DNA of 64,000 nucleotides. Source: Aurantiacibacter sp. MUD11 (GTDB lineage Bacteria > Pseudomonadota > Alphaproteobacteria > Sphingomonadales > Sphingomonadaceae). Location: contig NZ_CP114054.1 in assembly GCF_026967575.1 (NCBI RefSeq), positions 930,001 to 994,000 on the forward strand, in the 5' to 3' direction. Made by a program: the position numbers and the translations under genes. Positions 44,755 to 53,737 of this stretch are shown one piece after another. The notes under the pieces are model-generated. The model did no database searches, was not told where the DNA came from, and saw only the letters and a program-made list of their open reading frames with translations. Positions within the stretch are counted from its first letter, which is position 1, and every line of letters starts with the position of its first letter.

Positions 44755-46679
44755 GGCTGGCCGCTACCCTGCTGGCAGGCGCCCTGCTCACCGTTCCCGT
44801 CGCCGCGCAGGAAGAACCCGCCGACGGCGACTGGCCGCACTACGCGCGCAACCATGCGGGCCAGCGCTATGCGCCGCTGGCCGACATCAATCGCGACAAC
44901 ATCGACCGGATCGAGCGCGCCTGGGAGTATCGCCTGCGCCCCGATGGGGGCGGTCTGATCCTCGCCGGCACCGTGCCGAGCGTGGTCGACGGGGTGATGT
45001 ACCTGCCGCTGGGCAATGCGGTGGTGGCGCTGGAGGCACATACCGGCCGCGAGATCTGGCGGCACGAAATCGAGGGAACGACCGTTCGCCGGCGCGTCAC
45101 CTACTGGGCCGGCGACGGCGATACCGGCGCGCGGCTCTATTATAACGGCGGCAACGAGATCGTCGCCATCAGCGCCGAGACGGGCGAGATCGTCGACAGC
45201 TTCGGCGAACAGGGGCGCGTCGGGTTCGAGGTGCGCTATTCCTATCCGCCCAGCATTTTCGGCGACGTGCTGGTGATCGGGGCCTCCACCCCTGAACTGC
45301 CCACCGGCCCGCTCGGCAATTCCAAGGGTTACGACGCGCGAACGGGAGAATTGCTGTGGGATTTCAACACCGTGCCCCAGCCGGGCGAGGTCGGTCACGA
45401 GACCTGGCTGGACGACGGCTGGCGCGATCGCCCCGGCAACAACATGTGGGTATGGTACATGACCGGCGATATCGACACCGGCATGATCTACATGACGCTC
45501 GGCTCGCCCGCGCCGAACTATTACGGCGGGGACCGTCCGGGCGACAACCTGTTCGGCAATTCCATCCTGGCGGTGGATGCGCGCACCGGCGAATATCGCT
45601 GGCACTTCCAGACCATCCACCATGACCTGTGGGACTGGGACCTGCCCGCCCCGCCGGTGCTGGTGGACGTCGAGGTGGATGGCGAGACCGTCCCTGCCCT
45701 CGCCCAGACCGGCAAGCCCGGCCTCATGTACATCCTCGATCGCCGTACCGGCGAGCCGGTGCACGGCGTGAACGAGATGCTGGTCGCCGCAGCCGATGTG
45801 CCGGGCGAATGGTATTCGCCGACACAGCCCATCCCGGTCGCGCCCGAACCGCTCAGCCGCATGTGGTGGGATCCGACTGACGTGGTGACCGAGGACGACA
45901 CCAATGCCGAGCATGTCGCCGCCTGCCATGCGCTGCTCGACAGCTATGGTGGCACCTTCTTCAACGCCGGGCCATTCACGCCCTTCTTCCTGCACGAGGA
46001 CGGCGACGAACCGCGCGCCAGCATCAACCTGCCGCACAACGGAGGCTCCAACTGGGGCGGCAGCGCGGTCGATCCGGCTACCGGCTACGTCTACGTCAAC
46101 ACGACGGAAAGCGGCTCTATCGGCTGGATCGAGGAGCGCGATCCGGAGGGGAACTACGGCCGCGGCACGGCGGCTTCGACGCAGCTTTACGACCGCGGTT
46201 CGCTGAGCGGCCCCGGCGCCTATTCGAGTTTCTCCGCCAGCTTCACGGCCGAGGACGGCAGCCTGGTCACCCTGCCCTGCATCCGCCCGCCCTGGGGACG
46301 GCTGGTGGCAGTCGACGCCAATACCGGCGAGGTGGCCTGGGCCACCCACCTCGGCACGACGCCCGCGCTCGGCGAGGACAAGCAGGACACCGGCTCCAAC
46401 AACACCTTCGGCGGACCGATGGTGACCGCCGGCGGCCTCGTATTTATCGGCGCGACCGATGACGGCGTGTTCCGGGCCTTCGATGCCGCGACCGGAGAGA
46501 TCGTCTGGGAAGAGCGGCTCGACTACGCCGCGCACACCGTTCCCATGAGCTACCGCGGGGCCGACGGGCGGCAATACATCGCCGTGGTTGCCGCCGGCTC
46601 GGGCTTCGGACCGCCGGTGGTGGGACCGAACGGCCCGCTCAACAATGAAAGCCTGATCACCTGGGCACTGCCGGAGTAA
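44751..46679 (+). CDS. PQQ-binding propeller dehydrogenase, soluble glucose-dehydrogenase type
   Basis: A 642-residue periplasmic quinoprotein with a signal peptide (ending VAAQ) and no haem or membrane anchor. It shows the glucose/quinate-dehydrogenase signatures: HHDLWDWDLPAPP with catalytic Asp292 and GKPGLMYILDRRTG with Lys322, and GSPAPNYYGGDRPGDNLFGN. Known membrane-bound enzymes of this class carry an N-terminal anchor of five helices that is absent here, so a separate electron acceptor is needed. Coupled by four bases to the quinohaemoprotein gene. Confidence 0.9.
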   Translation: MRLAATLLAGALLTVPVAAQEEPADGDWPHYARNHAGQRYAPLADINRDNIDRIERAWEYRLRPDGGGLILAGTVPSVVDGVMYLPLGNAVVALEAHTGREIWRHEIEGTTVRRRVTYWAGDGDTGARLYYNGGNEIVAISAETGEIVDSFGEQGRVGFEVRYSYPPSIFGDVLVIGASTPELPTGPLGNSKGYDARTGELLWDFNTVPQPGEVGHETWLDDGWRDRPGNNMWVWYMTGDIDTGMIYMTLGSPAPNYYGGDRPGDNLFGNSILAVDARTGEYRWHFQTIHHDLWDWDLPAPPVLVDVEVDGETVPALAQTGKPGLMYILDRRTGEPVHGVNEMLVAAADVPGEWYSPTQPIPVAPEPLSRMWWDPTDVVTEDDTNAEHVAACHALLDSYGGTFFNAGPFTPFFLHEDGDEPRASINLPHNGGSNWGGSAVDPATGYVYVNTTESGSIGWIEERDPEGNYGRGTAASTQLYDRGSLSGPGAYSSFSASFTAEDGSLVTLPCIRPPWGRLVAVDANTGEVAWATHLGTTPALGEDKQDTGSNNTFGGPMVTAGGLVFIGATDDGVFRAFDAATGEIVWEERLDYAAHTVPMSYRGADGRQYIAVVAAGSGFGPPVVGPNGPLNNESLITWALPE

Positions 46680-46684
46680 GCATC

Positions 46685-47674
46685 ATGCGTATCCTCCTCA
46701 CCACCATCGCCGCGACCGCGCTGGCCGCCTGCGCCGCCACCGCGCAGGAAGCCGGACAGGTCCGCACGCCCGAAGGCGCGCTGCTCGATACCTCGGGCGA
46801 CCTGCACTACGCCCCCGGCGAACTGACGCAGGCACAGCTGGAAGACGACAACGGCGCGCTGTTCATCCAGGATTCGATGAACGTCTTCCGCCGCTTCCCG
46901 CGCGAGCTGACCGGGGACATGGTGCGCTTCTACACCGAGGCGCTAGCGCTGCGCTCGCTCAGCCCGATCCAGCTGACCAGCACGCAGCAGATGATCCTGA
47001 CCGGCGTTGGCAGCGGGCAGGTGAAGCTGTCGGCGGGCCAGCAGGGCGACCGCGAGTACAATCTCGACGGCGGCTATCGCGGCGGCACGGGCATCCGCTT
47101 CCTGCTGTTCCGTTACCCCGACGCAGGCATGGTCGCGCGACGGTTCCGCGAAGCGGGTTTCGCCGAACCCGAATTCGTGGTGCGTGACGACGGCATCCGG
47201 CAGGCGCTGGTGCAGGACCCGGCGGGGCTCGACATCGTCATCCTCGTCGCCCGGGGCGCGCGCGACAATGCCGACGATGGCGTTGGCGTAGGCATCGGCG
47301 TATCCGACCTGGAGGCCAGCCGCGCCTTCTACCGCGATTTCGTGGGGCTGGAGGAACTGGACCCCGTCCCCGCCCCGATAATGGGGCTGATCTTCTATCC
47401 CTACCGCCACGAAGAGACGATCCTGATGCTCTACGAGGTGGACGAGGGCCTGCCCGCCGATACCGGCAGCTCGGGCATCCAGTACGTCGTCAGCGATGCG
47501 GCCATGGTCGCCGCCCGCGCCGAGCATCGGGACGTGACGGTGGAGACGCCGCTCAACCGCCTGCGCGGGTTCGACCTGACGACCGTGTGGCTCAACGATC
47601 CCGACGGGGTGACCAACTACTTCGCGCAGGTCGGCCCCAATTCGCGCACCGCGCAGGAACGCGCAGGCGAATAG
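46685..47674 (+). CDS. VOC family (glyoxalase/dioxygenase fold) exported protein
   Basis: A 329-residue protein with a signal sequence and a possible lipobox (LAAC, Cys16). Two VOC modules can be seen: one around FPRELTGDMVRFYTEALALR and a second around VGIGVSDLEASRAFYRDFVG, ending in LNDPDGVTNYFAQVGP. Metal ligands are not certain. Five bases after the PQQ gene, so in the same operon. The function is unknown; some VOC proteins resist or split reactive products. Confidence 0.85.
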   Translation: MRILLTTIAATALAACAATAQEAGQVRTPEGALLDTSGDLHYAPGELTQAQLEDDNGALFIQDSMNVFRRFPRELTGDMVRFYTEALALRSLSPIQLTSTQQMILTGVGSGQVKLSAGQQGDREYNLDGGYRGGTGIRFLLFRYPDAGMVARRFREAGFAEPEFVVRDDGIRQALVQDPAGLDIVILVARGARDNADDGVGVGIGVSDLEASRAFYRDFVGLEELDPVPAPIMGLIFYPYRHEETILMLYEVDEGLPADTGSSGIQYVVSDAAMVAARAEHRDVTVETPLNRLRGFDLTTVWLNDPDGVTNYFAQVGPNSRTAQERAGE

Positions 47675-47685
47675 CGGGCACGAAA

Positions 47686-47707
47686 AAGGGGGCCGCGACG
47701 CCCCCTT
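47686..47707. terminator. bidirectional terminator between the VOC and cytochrome genes
   Basis: AAGGGGGC and GCCCCCTT pair around CGCGAC. The plus side reads through T-residues after the stem only weakly, but the minus strand ends with TTTTTCG, so it serves the convergent cytochrome gene best. Confidence 0.82.
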
Positions 47708-47734
47708 CCCGTGTTCCGGTTATCGGCAAAAGCC

Positions 47735-48139
47735 TTAGTCGGCCTTCTTCTCGACGATGTAGCGGGAGAGCGTCTCGATCTCTTCCTCGCTCACCATGCC
47801 GCCAAAGCTGGGCATCGCGCCCTGGCCGTTGGAGATGATCTGGGTGACATATTCCACGCTCAGGGCAGCATTGCCGTCCAGCGCCGGGCCGATGTGGCCG
47901 TTGCCGCCGGCATCGCCCAGGACGTGGCAGGCGCCGCAGCTGTACTGGCTGAAGAGCGCGCGGCTGGATTCGATTTCGGCTTCGGTCAGCGGAGCGACCT
48001 CGGCAGCGGCAGCTTCGTCGTGGCCGGCATGTGCGGAATGGTCATGTTCCTGCGCAACACTGTAAAGCGGGAACGCCATGCCCGCAGCGCCGAGCGCGAC
48101 CAGCGCCAGTTTGCCAAAATTCTTCGCCTTCACAGCCAT
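47735..48139 (-). CDS. periplasmic class I c-type cytochrome
   Basis: A 134-residue protein with a signal peptide (residues about 9-30), a His-rich stretch after cleavage (EHDHSAHAGHDE), a single haem site CGACH and a likely Met ligand in MPSFGGMV. The ATG at 48139 is preferred over a frame-extending start at 48220, with a Shine-Dalgarno AAGAGG upstream on the complement. It is a candidate electron acceptor for the PQQ enzymes. Confidence 0.9.
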   Translation of the reverse strand: MAVKAKNFGKLALVALGAAGMAFPLYSVAQEHDHSAHAGHDEAAAAEVAPLTEAEIESSRALFSQYSCGACHVLGDAGGNGHIGPALDGNAALSVEYVTQIISNGQGAMPSFGGMVSEEEIETLSRYIVEKKAD

Positions 48140-48203
48140 CTGTCTTAAACCTCTTGGAAAATTCAGGGCGGGCCCGCCCGAAAACTTGGCCCTAGTCAAT
48201 AAG

Positions 48204-48213
48204 TGGTATACCA
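48204..48213. promoter_or_regulatory. palindromic operator-like site TGGTATACCA
   Basis: A perfect 10-bp palindrome in the divergent promoter region between the cytochrome gene and the lipoprotein-cytochrome operon. The sequence fits sites used by GntR/FadR-type regulators. Seen once only; no such regulator is encoded here. Confidence 0.4.
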
Positions 48214-48343
48214 AAGTCAAGCTTTACCGCAGATTTATGGTGGTGCCTGACCCCGCAAAAAGTTGGACATTGTCAACGAGGGCAGGCATTATCACCTGAT
48301 ATTGAGTGCTGCAAGACTGGTCTTTGGACCGATAGGAGAGGCG

Positions 48344-48904
48344 ATGCGAGCAGACATGATCATCAAGACGGGCGCGGCTGCCATGGCCGTGCTGCTGGCC
48401 GGTTGCGGCGAGACCGCGGAGGAAGCCCCGCCGCTGGGAACAGCGCAGCAGATGATGGCGCAGGAAATGCAGCCGACCGCCGAAATCTACTGGAATTCCG
48501 TGGGTGCCGTCAGCGAGCTGGTGGATGGTGAACCGGTCTTCCGCGAATGGCAGCCGGAGACCGACGAGGAATGGCAGGAAGTCGCAGACGCTGCCGCACG
48601 CCTTGGCGAACTGGGGCAGGTGATGATGACCCCCGCCTATGCCGAGGGGCGCGGCGATGACTGGAATGCCTATTCGCAGGGTCTGGTCGATGCAGCCGCC
48701 CGCGCCGGCGAGGCAGCCGCCGCCAAGGATCCCGAAGCCGTGTTCGAAGCCGGCGGCGTGGTTTACAGCGTGTGCAGCGCCTGCCACCGGATGTATCCGC
48801 CGGAGGAACTGCCCGAGGGCGTCACGGTGGACGACATCTCCGCACCACGCCCCAGCGACGAGTTGTCGCTTGAAGAGTATATGGAGGAAGACGGCGGTCA
48901 GTAA
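48344..48904 (+). CDS. c-type cytochrome lipoprotein, cytochrome c'-like
   Basis: A 186-residue lipoprotein (LLAGC) with a haem site CSACH near the C terminus (Cys144) and a mainly helical body, the layout of class II cytochromes c'. TAGGAGAGG precedes the ATG at 48344. Its stop and the next start share one base. It heads an operon of four genes (to 50590). Confidence 0.85.
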   Translation: MRADMIIKTGAAAMAVLLAGCGETAEEAPPLGTAQQMMAQEMQPTAEIYWNSVGAVSELVDGEPVFREWQPETDEEWQEVADAAARLGELGQVMMTPAYAEGRGDDWNAYSQGLVDAAARAGEAAAAKDPEAVFEAGGVVYSVCSACHRMYPPEELPEGVTVDDISAPRPSDELSLEEYMEEDGGQ

Positions 48905-49254
48905 TGGCCTACCTTCTGATCAAGGCGGCGCTTTCCGGCGTGATCATTGCGATCGCCTCTGAAGTCGCCCGGCGCTGGCCGGGCGCGGGGGCGCTGATCG
49001 TGTCGCTGCCGCTTGTGTCGATCCTGGCGATGATCTGGCTCTGGCGTGACACCGCCGACGTGCAGCGACTGGCGGACCACTCGACGGCGACCTTCTTCTA
49101 CGTCCTGCCCTCGCTGCCGATGTTCCTGGCGGTTCCGTTCCTGCTGCGGCAGGGCACCGGGTTCTGGCCTGCACTTGGTCTGGGGTGCGCCCTCACGGCG
49201 GTGCTCTACCTGGCCATGGTCTTCATCGCGCCACGGTTCGGAGTGCAGCTGTGA
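48904..49254 (+). CDS. DUF3147 family membrane protein
   Basis: A 116-residue membrane protein with about four hydrophobic segments, starting MAYLLIKAALSGVIIAIASE and containing the RRWPGAGALIVSLPLVSILA block of the DUF3147 family. Function unknown. It overlaps the downstream HupE-like gene by four bases. Confidence 0.85.
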   Translation: MAYLLIKAALSGVIIAIASEVARRWPGAGALIVSLPLVSILAMIWLWRDTADVQRLADHSTATFFYVLPSLPMFLAVPFLLRQGTGFWPALGLGCALTAVLYLAMVFIAPRFGVQL

Positions 49255-49940
49255 ACCGCGCTGTCTCCATCGTTTTCGCCGTGATCGGCGTCGCCCTGCT
49301 GCTGACGCCGCTGGCGGCTTATGCGCATGACGTGGCGGAAGGCGACAAGGCCTTCGTCCAGTCGATCGACGGGCCGGCGATCATTCCCTTCATGTACCTT
49401 GGCGCCAAGCACATGGTGACAGGCTACGATCACATCGCCTTCCTCGTCGGCGTTGTGTTCTTCCTCAGCCGGATGAAGGACGTCGTGATCTACGCCTCGA
49501 TGTTCGCCATCGGCCACTCGATCACGCTCATCAGCGGCGTCCTGCTGGGCACCGGCGCCAATGCCTACATCATCGACGCCATCATCGGTGTCTCGGTGAT
49601 CTACAAGGGCGTTGAGAATATCGGCGGCTTCGAGAAGATCGGCTGGAAGTTCGACACGCGGCTCGCCGTGCTGGTGTTCGGCCTGTTCCACGGGCTCGGC
49701 CTCGCCACCAAGGTGATGGACCTCGAAGTCTCCTCCAACGGCCTGCTCGCCAACCTCATCGCCTTCAACGTCGGCGTGGAACTGGGGCAGGTGATCGTGC
49801 TGGCGCTGGTCGTTTCGCTGTTCGCCGTGTGGCGCAAGCGACCCAGCTTCACTCGCTACGCTTTCGCCGCCAATGTGGCGCTCATCCTCGTCGGCCTCGC
49901 GCTGACGGCTTACCAGGTACAAGGATATCTATCGTCATGA
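49251..49940 (+). CDS. HupE/UreJ-type membrane protein
   Basis: A 229-residue protein from a GTG start with a signal sequence and six or seven membrane segments. The HupE core is present: HMVTGYDHIAFLVGVV, then FAIGHSITLI and LVFGLFHGLGLATK, with conserved histidines that may hold a metal ion. HupE proteins import nickel or cobalt in some bacteria. Overlaps both neighbours by four bases. Confidence 0.85.
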   Translation: MNRAVSIVFAVIGVALLLTPLAAYAHDVAEGDKAFVQSIDGPAIIPFMYLGAKHMVTGYDHIAFLVGVVFFLSRMKDVVIYASMFAIGHSITLISGVLLGTGANAYIIDAIIGVSVIYKGVENIGGFEKIGWKFDTRLAVLVFGLFHGLGLATKVMDLEVSSNGLLANLIAFNVGVELGQVIVLALVVSLFAVWRKRPSFTRYAFAANVALILVGLALTAYQVQGYLSS

Positions 49941-50590
49941 CCAAGACCCCCTATGTCGCCGCCGGTGTCGCCGCTGCGGGCGCAGCGCTGGCCGTCTTCG
50001 TGATCCTGCCCGCCGAAACCGGCTGGGACCCGACCGGGGTCGGCGGGATGCTGGGCCTGACCGAGATTGCCGAGCCGACCAACATGGAACTGGAGCGCGG
50101 CATGGCGCGCATGGCCGAGCAGGAAGTGCTGACATTGTCGGACACCCCGCTGCCGGCATCCGAAGGCATCACCGATGTCTGGGAATACGAGCTGGCACCG
50201 TTTGAATCGGTGGAGTTCAAGTACACCATCGGCGAAGGCCAGCCGGTCACCTTCCGCTGGGAAGGCAGCGGCACGCTGGCCTATGACATGCACGCCCACC
50301 CCTTCGAAGGCGGCGTGGAGCTGACCGAAAGCTATGGCATCGACGAGGCCCAGGCGATGAACGGCCTCTACACGCCGGCCTTCAGCGGAATTCACGGCTG
50401 GTTCTGGGAGAACCGCTCGCTGGACAATGTCACCCTGCGGCTGGAGGCGAGCGGCGGGATGAGCAGCTCTGCCGTGTTCACTTCGGCCGGCGAATTCGAC
50501 CGTCCGCTGGAAGGCGCTGCCGAGGCACCGGAGGGCACGGTGGAAGGTCACAGCATGCAGTCCCCGGACGCCGATGACGGCGAAATCTAG
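49937..50590 (+). CDS. transmembrane anchor protein of unknown function
   Basis: A 217-residue protein with one N-terminal membrane segment (residues about 6-25) and a periplasmic beta-rich domain (FESVEFKYTIGEGQPVTFRW, GTLAYDMHAHPFEGG). It has conserved His residues but no known catalytic motif. It closes the cytochrome lipoprotein-DUF3147-HupE operon and may hold or deliver a metal or cytochrome. Confidence 0.8.
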   Translation: MTKTPYVAAGVAAAGAALAVFVILPAETGWDPTGVGGMLGLTEIAEPTNMELERGMARMAEQEVLTLSDTPLPASEGITDVWEYELAPFESVEFKYTIGEGQPVTFRWEGSGTLAYDMHAHPFEGGVELTESYGIDEAQAMNGLYTPAFSGIHGWFWENRSLDNVTLRLEASGGMSSSAVFTSAGEFDRPLEGAAEAPEGTVEGHSMQSPDADDGEI

Positions 50591-50592
50591 GG

Positions 50593-50669
50593 GAAATTTC
50601 ACGAGTCCGAAATTTCGGATTTTATCAATTTCGATGCCGTTTAGCCCTTGTTGAACGGGGACGAGTCCG
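50593..50669. promoter_or_regulatory. short repeats upstream of the third quinoprotein gene
   Basis: GAAATTTC occurs at 50593-50600 and 50609-50616; ACGAGTCCG occurs at 50601-50609 and 50661-50669; and TCCGAAATTTCGGA (50606-50619) is a perfect palindrome followed by TTTT. The set lies between two operons and could act as an operator or weak terminator. Confidence 0.35.
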
Positions 50670-50729
50670 GCTAGGACACAGGTTCAATTGACGGCCGTTA
50701 AGGCCGCGCGCGAAATTGGGAGCAAGCGC

Positions 50730-52712
50730 TTGAGCAATTCTGACCGCCGCCACCACTCCGCCCGCAAAGCCGGACTGCGCTTTGCGCTGGCTGCCTCGCT
50801 GGGCCTGGCCCTCGCCGCCTGCACTACCACGGGCTATGGTTCGTCGCCCGAAGTCGCGGCCTCGACCGCACCCGGCTCCAGCTTCGATTTCGAAGGCTGG
50901 GACGGCTACCTCGGCGGCGGCGACAGCTCGCAGTACTCCTCGCTCGACCAGATCAACCGCAGCAACGTCAGCCAGCTGGAAGTGGCCTGGGAATTCCCCA
51001 CCGGCGAAGGCGCCCCGCCGCTGTTCAACCCGGTGGTCGCCGGCGGACGGATGTACGTCATCAACGGTTCCGGCCAGCTGGTGGCGCTCAACCCGGCAAC
51101 GGGTGAGCAGATCTGGGAAAGCAGCCTCGAAGGCCGCATCGGCGTGCGCGGGGTGAACTACTGGACCGATGGTGCGGGTGACGAGCGCCTGATGGTGCTC
51201 AACAACGGCCTGCTGCGCGCAATCAACGCAGCCACCGGCGAAGTGATTGCCAGCTTCGGCACCGATGGCGGTGTCGACCTTCGCGATGCCTTGCCCGACG
51301 ACGTGGTGCAGCCCGGCCCGCTGCAGACCAGCAATCCCGGCCGCATCTACAAAGATACCGTGATCATGAGCCTGCCCGCGGGCGCGTACGACTACGCGGG
51401 TTCGCCGGCCAACATCCACGCTTACGACGTGCGCACCGGCGCGCTGAAGTGGACCTTCAACACCATCCCGCGCGAAGGCGAGTTCGGCTACGACACCTGG
51501 CCCGACGTGGAAGACCGCAACCAGTTCGGCGGCGTCCACAACTGGTCGGAAAGCACGGTCGATACGGAGATGGGCATCGTCTTCATCCCCACCGGCACGC
51601 CGCGCTACGACTTCTACGGCGGCAACCGCGAGGGCGACAACCTGTTCGGCAACTCGCTGATCGCGCTCGACGCCGAAACGGGTGAGCGCATCTGGCACTT
51701 CCAGATCGTCCATCACGATCTGTGGGACTTCGACCTGCCGGTCGCGCCCAAGCTGATGACCATTACTCGCGACGGCGAGCAGGTGCCGATCGTCGTGCAG
51801 GTGACCAAGCACGGCTACGTCTTCGCCTTCGACCGCCGCGACGGCACGCCGATCTGGCCGATCGAGGAAGTTCCGGTTCCGGCCTCTAACGTGCCGGGCG
51901 AACATGCCTCGCCGACGCAGCCCGTCCCGACCTGGCCGCAGCCCTACATGCGGATGGAATTCACCGTCGACGACATCAATCCCTACCTGCCGGAGAGCGA
52001 CCAGGAAGCGCTGCGCGAGCTGTTCGCCAGTTCGCGTCCGGATTCCGGCCAGGGCCCGTTCGTGCCGCCCAGCATCGAGGGGACCATCGGCTTCCCCGGT
52101 CACAACGGCGGCGCCAACTGGGGCACGGTCTCGGTCGATCCGGAGAACCAGCGTCTCTACATCGTCAGCCGCGAACTGCCGCTGATGCTGCGCATCCAGG
52201 CCGATCCGCGCGCCAGCGCGCTGGAAGCCATGCCGAACGCGGAAGAGGATAACGTCCCCTACCGCTGGCCGGTCAACTTCATGCTGCAGTCCAACGGCAT
52301 GGTGGCGATCAAGCCGCCGTTCTCGAACCTGACCGCCTACGACATGAACACCGGCGAGCAGATCTTCTCCATTCCCAATGGCGAGATCCTGACGCTGGAG
52401 GAACAGGGCATCACCGGTGTCGGCGCACAGACGCCGCGCTCCGGCCCGGTCGTGACCGCCGGCGGCCTGCTGTTCGTCAACACCGCGTCCGACCGCGCCT
52501 TCCGCGCCCGTGACGCGGCGACCGGCGAAATCCTGTGGGAGCATCGCTTCGACGCCGGGACCGAAGGCGTGCCTGCGGTCTACGAAGTGGATGGCCGCCA
52601 GTACATCACCCTGCCGGTGGGCGGCGTGGGCCACTTCCTGGGCGGCCTTGGCCTGCCCGAGCCGGGCCCAAGCCGCTATGTCACCTTCGCCCTGCCGGAA
52701 GGTACCGAATAA
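50730..52712 (+). CDS. PQQ propeller dehydrogenase lipoprotein, glucose-dehydrogenase type
   Basis: A 660-residue protein starting from TTG, chosen because GGGAG at 50718-50722 precedes it at the right distance and the protein begins with a lipobox (LALAAC, Cys31). The propeller shows HHDLWDFDLPVAP with catalytic Asp330 and TKHGYVFAFDRRDG with Lys360, as in membrane glucose and quinate dehydrogenases, but has no helical anchor. The next gene overlaps its stop by one base and encodes a member of the unknown secreted family, which suggests a functional pair. Confidence 0.9.
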   Translation: MSNSDRRHHSARKAGLRFALAASLGLALAACTTTGYGSSPEVAASTAPGSSFDFEGWDGYLGGGDSSQYSSLDQINRSNVSQLEVAWEFPTGEGAPPLFNPVVAGGRMYVINGSGQLVALNPATGEQIWESSLEGRIGVRGVNYWTDGAGDERLMVLNNGLLRAINAATGEVIASFGTDGGVDLRDALPDDVVQPGPLQTSNPGRIYKDTVIMSLPAGAYDYAGSPANIHAYDVRTGALKWTFNTIPREGEFGYDTWPDVEDRNQFGGVHNWSESTVDTEMGIVFIPTGTPRYDFYGGNREGDNLFGNSLIALDAETGERIWHFQIVHHDLWDFDLPVAPKLMTITRDGEQVPIVVQVTKHGYVFAFDRRDGTPIWPIEEVPVPASNVPGEHASPTQPVPTWPQPYMRMEFTVDDINPYLPESDQEALRELFASSRPDSGQGPFVPPSIEGTIGFPGHNGGANWGTVSVDPENQRLYIVSRELPLMLRIQADPRASALEAMPNAEEDNVPYRWPVNFMLQSNGMVAIKPPFSNLTAYDMNTGEQIFSIPNGEILTLEEQGITGVGAQTPRSGPVVTAGGLLFVNTASDRAFRARDAATGEILWEHRFDAGTEGVPAVYEVDGRQYITLPVGGVGHFLGGLGLPEPGPSRYVTFALPEGTE

Positions 52713-53737
52713 TGCGGGGTAGTGTCCTCCTGCTGGCATCGGCGGCGCTGCTCGGATCGAGCGGCGCCCTGGCGCAGGAAGAGGACCTTACCCAGCTGCC
52801 CGCGCCTTCGGACGACTATCGCCCTGCCCTCACCAGTTGGGGAGAGCCGGACTTCCGCGGCGGCTGGCCGATCGACCATCTCAACGGCCGCACGCCGCTG
52901 CAGCGCGCCGCCGAATATGGCGACCGCCAGCTGCTGACCGAAGCCGAATATGCCGAGCGCGCCGAGATGGTCGAGCAGCTCGAACAGCGCTACCAGAACG
53001 AGGACAGCAGCGGCACCATGGGCATCGGCCACTGGGCCGAGGTCTCGCCCGCCAACCGCCGCACCAGCTGGATCACCGCGCCAGCCGACGGGCAATTGCC
53101 CGCCTACACCGAGGAAGGCGCGCGCCGGTCCGAAGCGATGAATTCCACCTGGGCTGCCGGGCAGGTGTTCGAATGGGTGGACGATTTCGACAGCTGGGAC
53201 CGCTGCATCACGCGCGGCCTGCCCGCCAGCATGTTCCCCTTCATGTACAACAACGGCATGCGCATCTTCCAGGCGCCGGGCCTCGTCGCCCTGCAGATGG
53301 AGATGGTGCACGAAGTGCGCATGATCCCGACCGACGGCAGCGCGCACCTGCCGCGCCAGATCGGCCAGTGGCTGGGCGACAGCCGCGGCACCTGGGAAGA
53401 TCACAACACCTTGCGGGTCGAGACCACCAATTTCCGTCCCGGCCCCAGCGCCACCAATATCGGCACCACAGGTTCGCCGCGCGAGAACGATACGCCGGTC
53501 AGCGCCGAGGCGCACATGGTGGAGCGCTTCCACATGGTCGGCGAGAACGAGATCATCTACGAATTCACCTGGACCGACCCGGTGATCTTCACCGCGCCGT
53601 GGTCCGCGCGCCTCGAATGGCAGCGTGACGACGACTACGGCATGTACGAATACGCTTGCCACGAAGGCAACGTGCAGATCCGCAACTACATCACCACCAG
53701 CCGCGCCGATGCCGCTGCGGCTGCGGGAGGACAATAA
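52712..53737 (+). CDS. secreted protein of unknown function, family copy 1 (341 aa)
   Basis: Signal peptide (ending GALAQ, residue 22) followed by a mainly beta protein. Three blocks mark the family: TSWGEPDFRGGWP near residue 41, SWDRCITRGLPASMFPF with Cys165, and a C-terminal EYACHEGNVQIRNYI with Cys316. The same blocks occur in the next two genes and related forms are widespread in environmental bacteria as uncharacterised proteins. It overlaps the PQQ gene by one base and the next copy by one base. The conserved Cys pair may form a disulfide. Confidence 0.85.
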   Translation: MRGSVLLLASAALLGSSGALAQEEDLTQLPAPSDDYRPALTSWGEPDFRGGWPIDHLNGRTPLQRAAEYGDRQLLTEAEYAERAEMVEQLEQRYQNEDSSGTMGIGHWAEVSPANRRTSWITAPADGQLPAYTEEGARRSEAMNSTWAAGQVFEWVDDFDSWDRCITRGLPASMFPFMYNNGMRIFQAPGLVALQMEMVHEVRMIPTDGSAHLPRQIGQWLGDSRGTWEDHNTLRVETTNFRPGPSATNIGTTGSPRENDTPVSAEAHMVERFHMVGENEIIYEFTWTDPVIFTAPWSARLEWQRDDDYGMYEYACHEGNVQIRNYITTSRADAAAAAGGQ

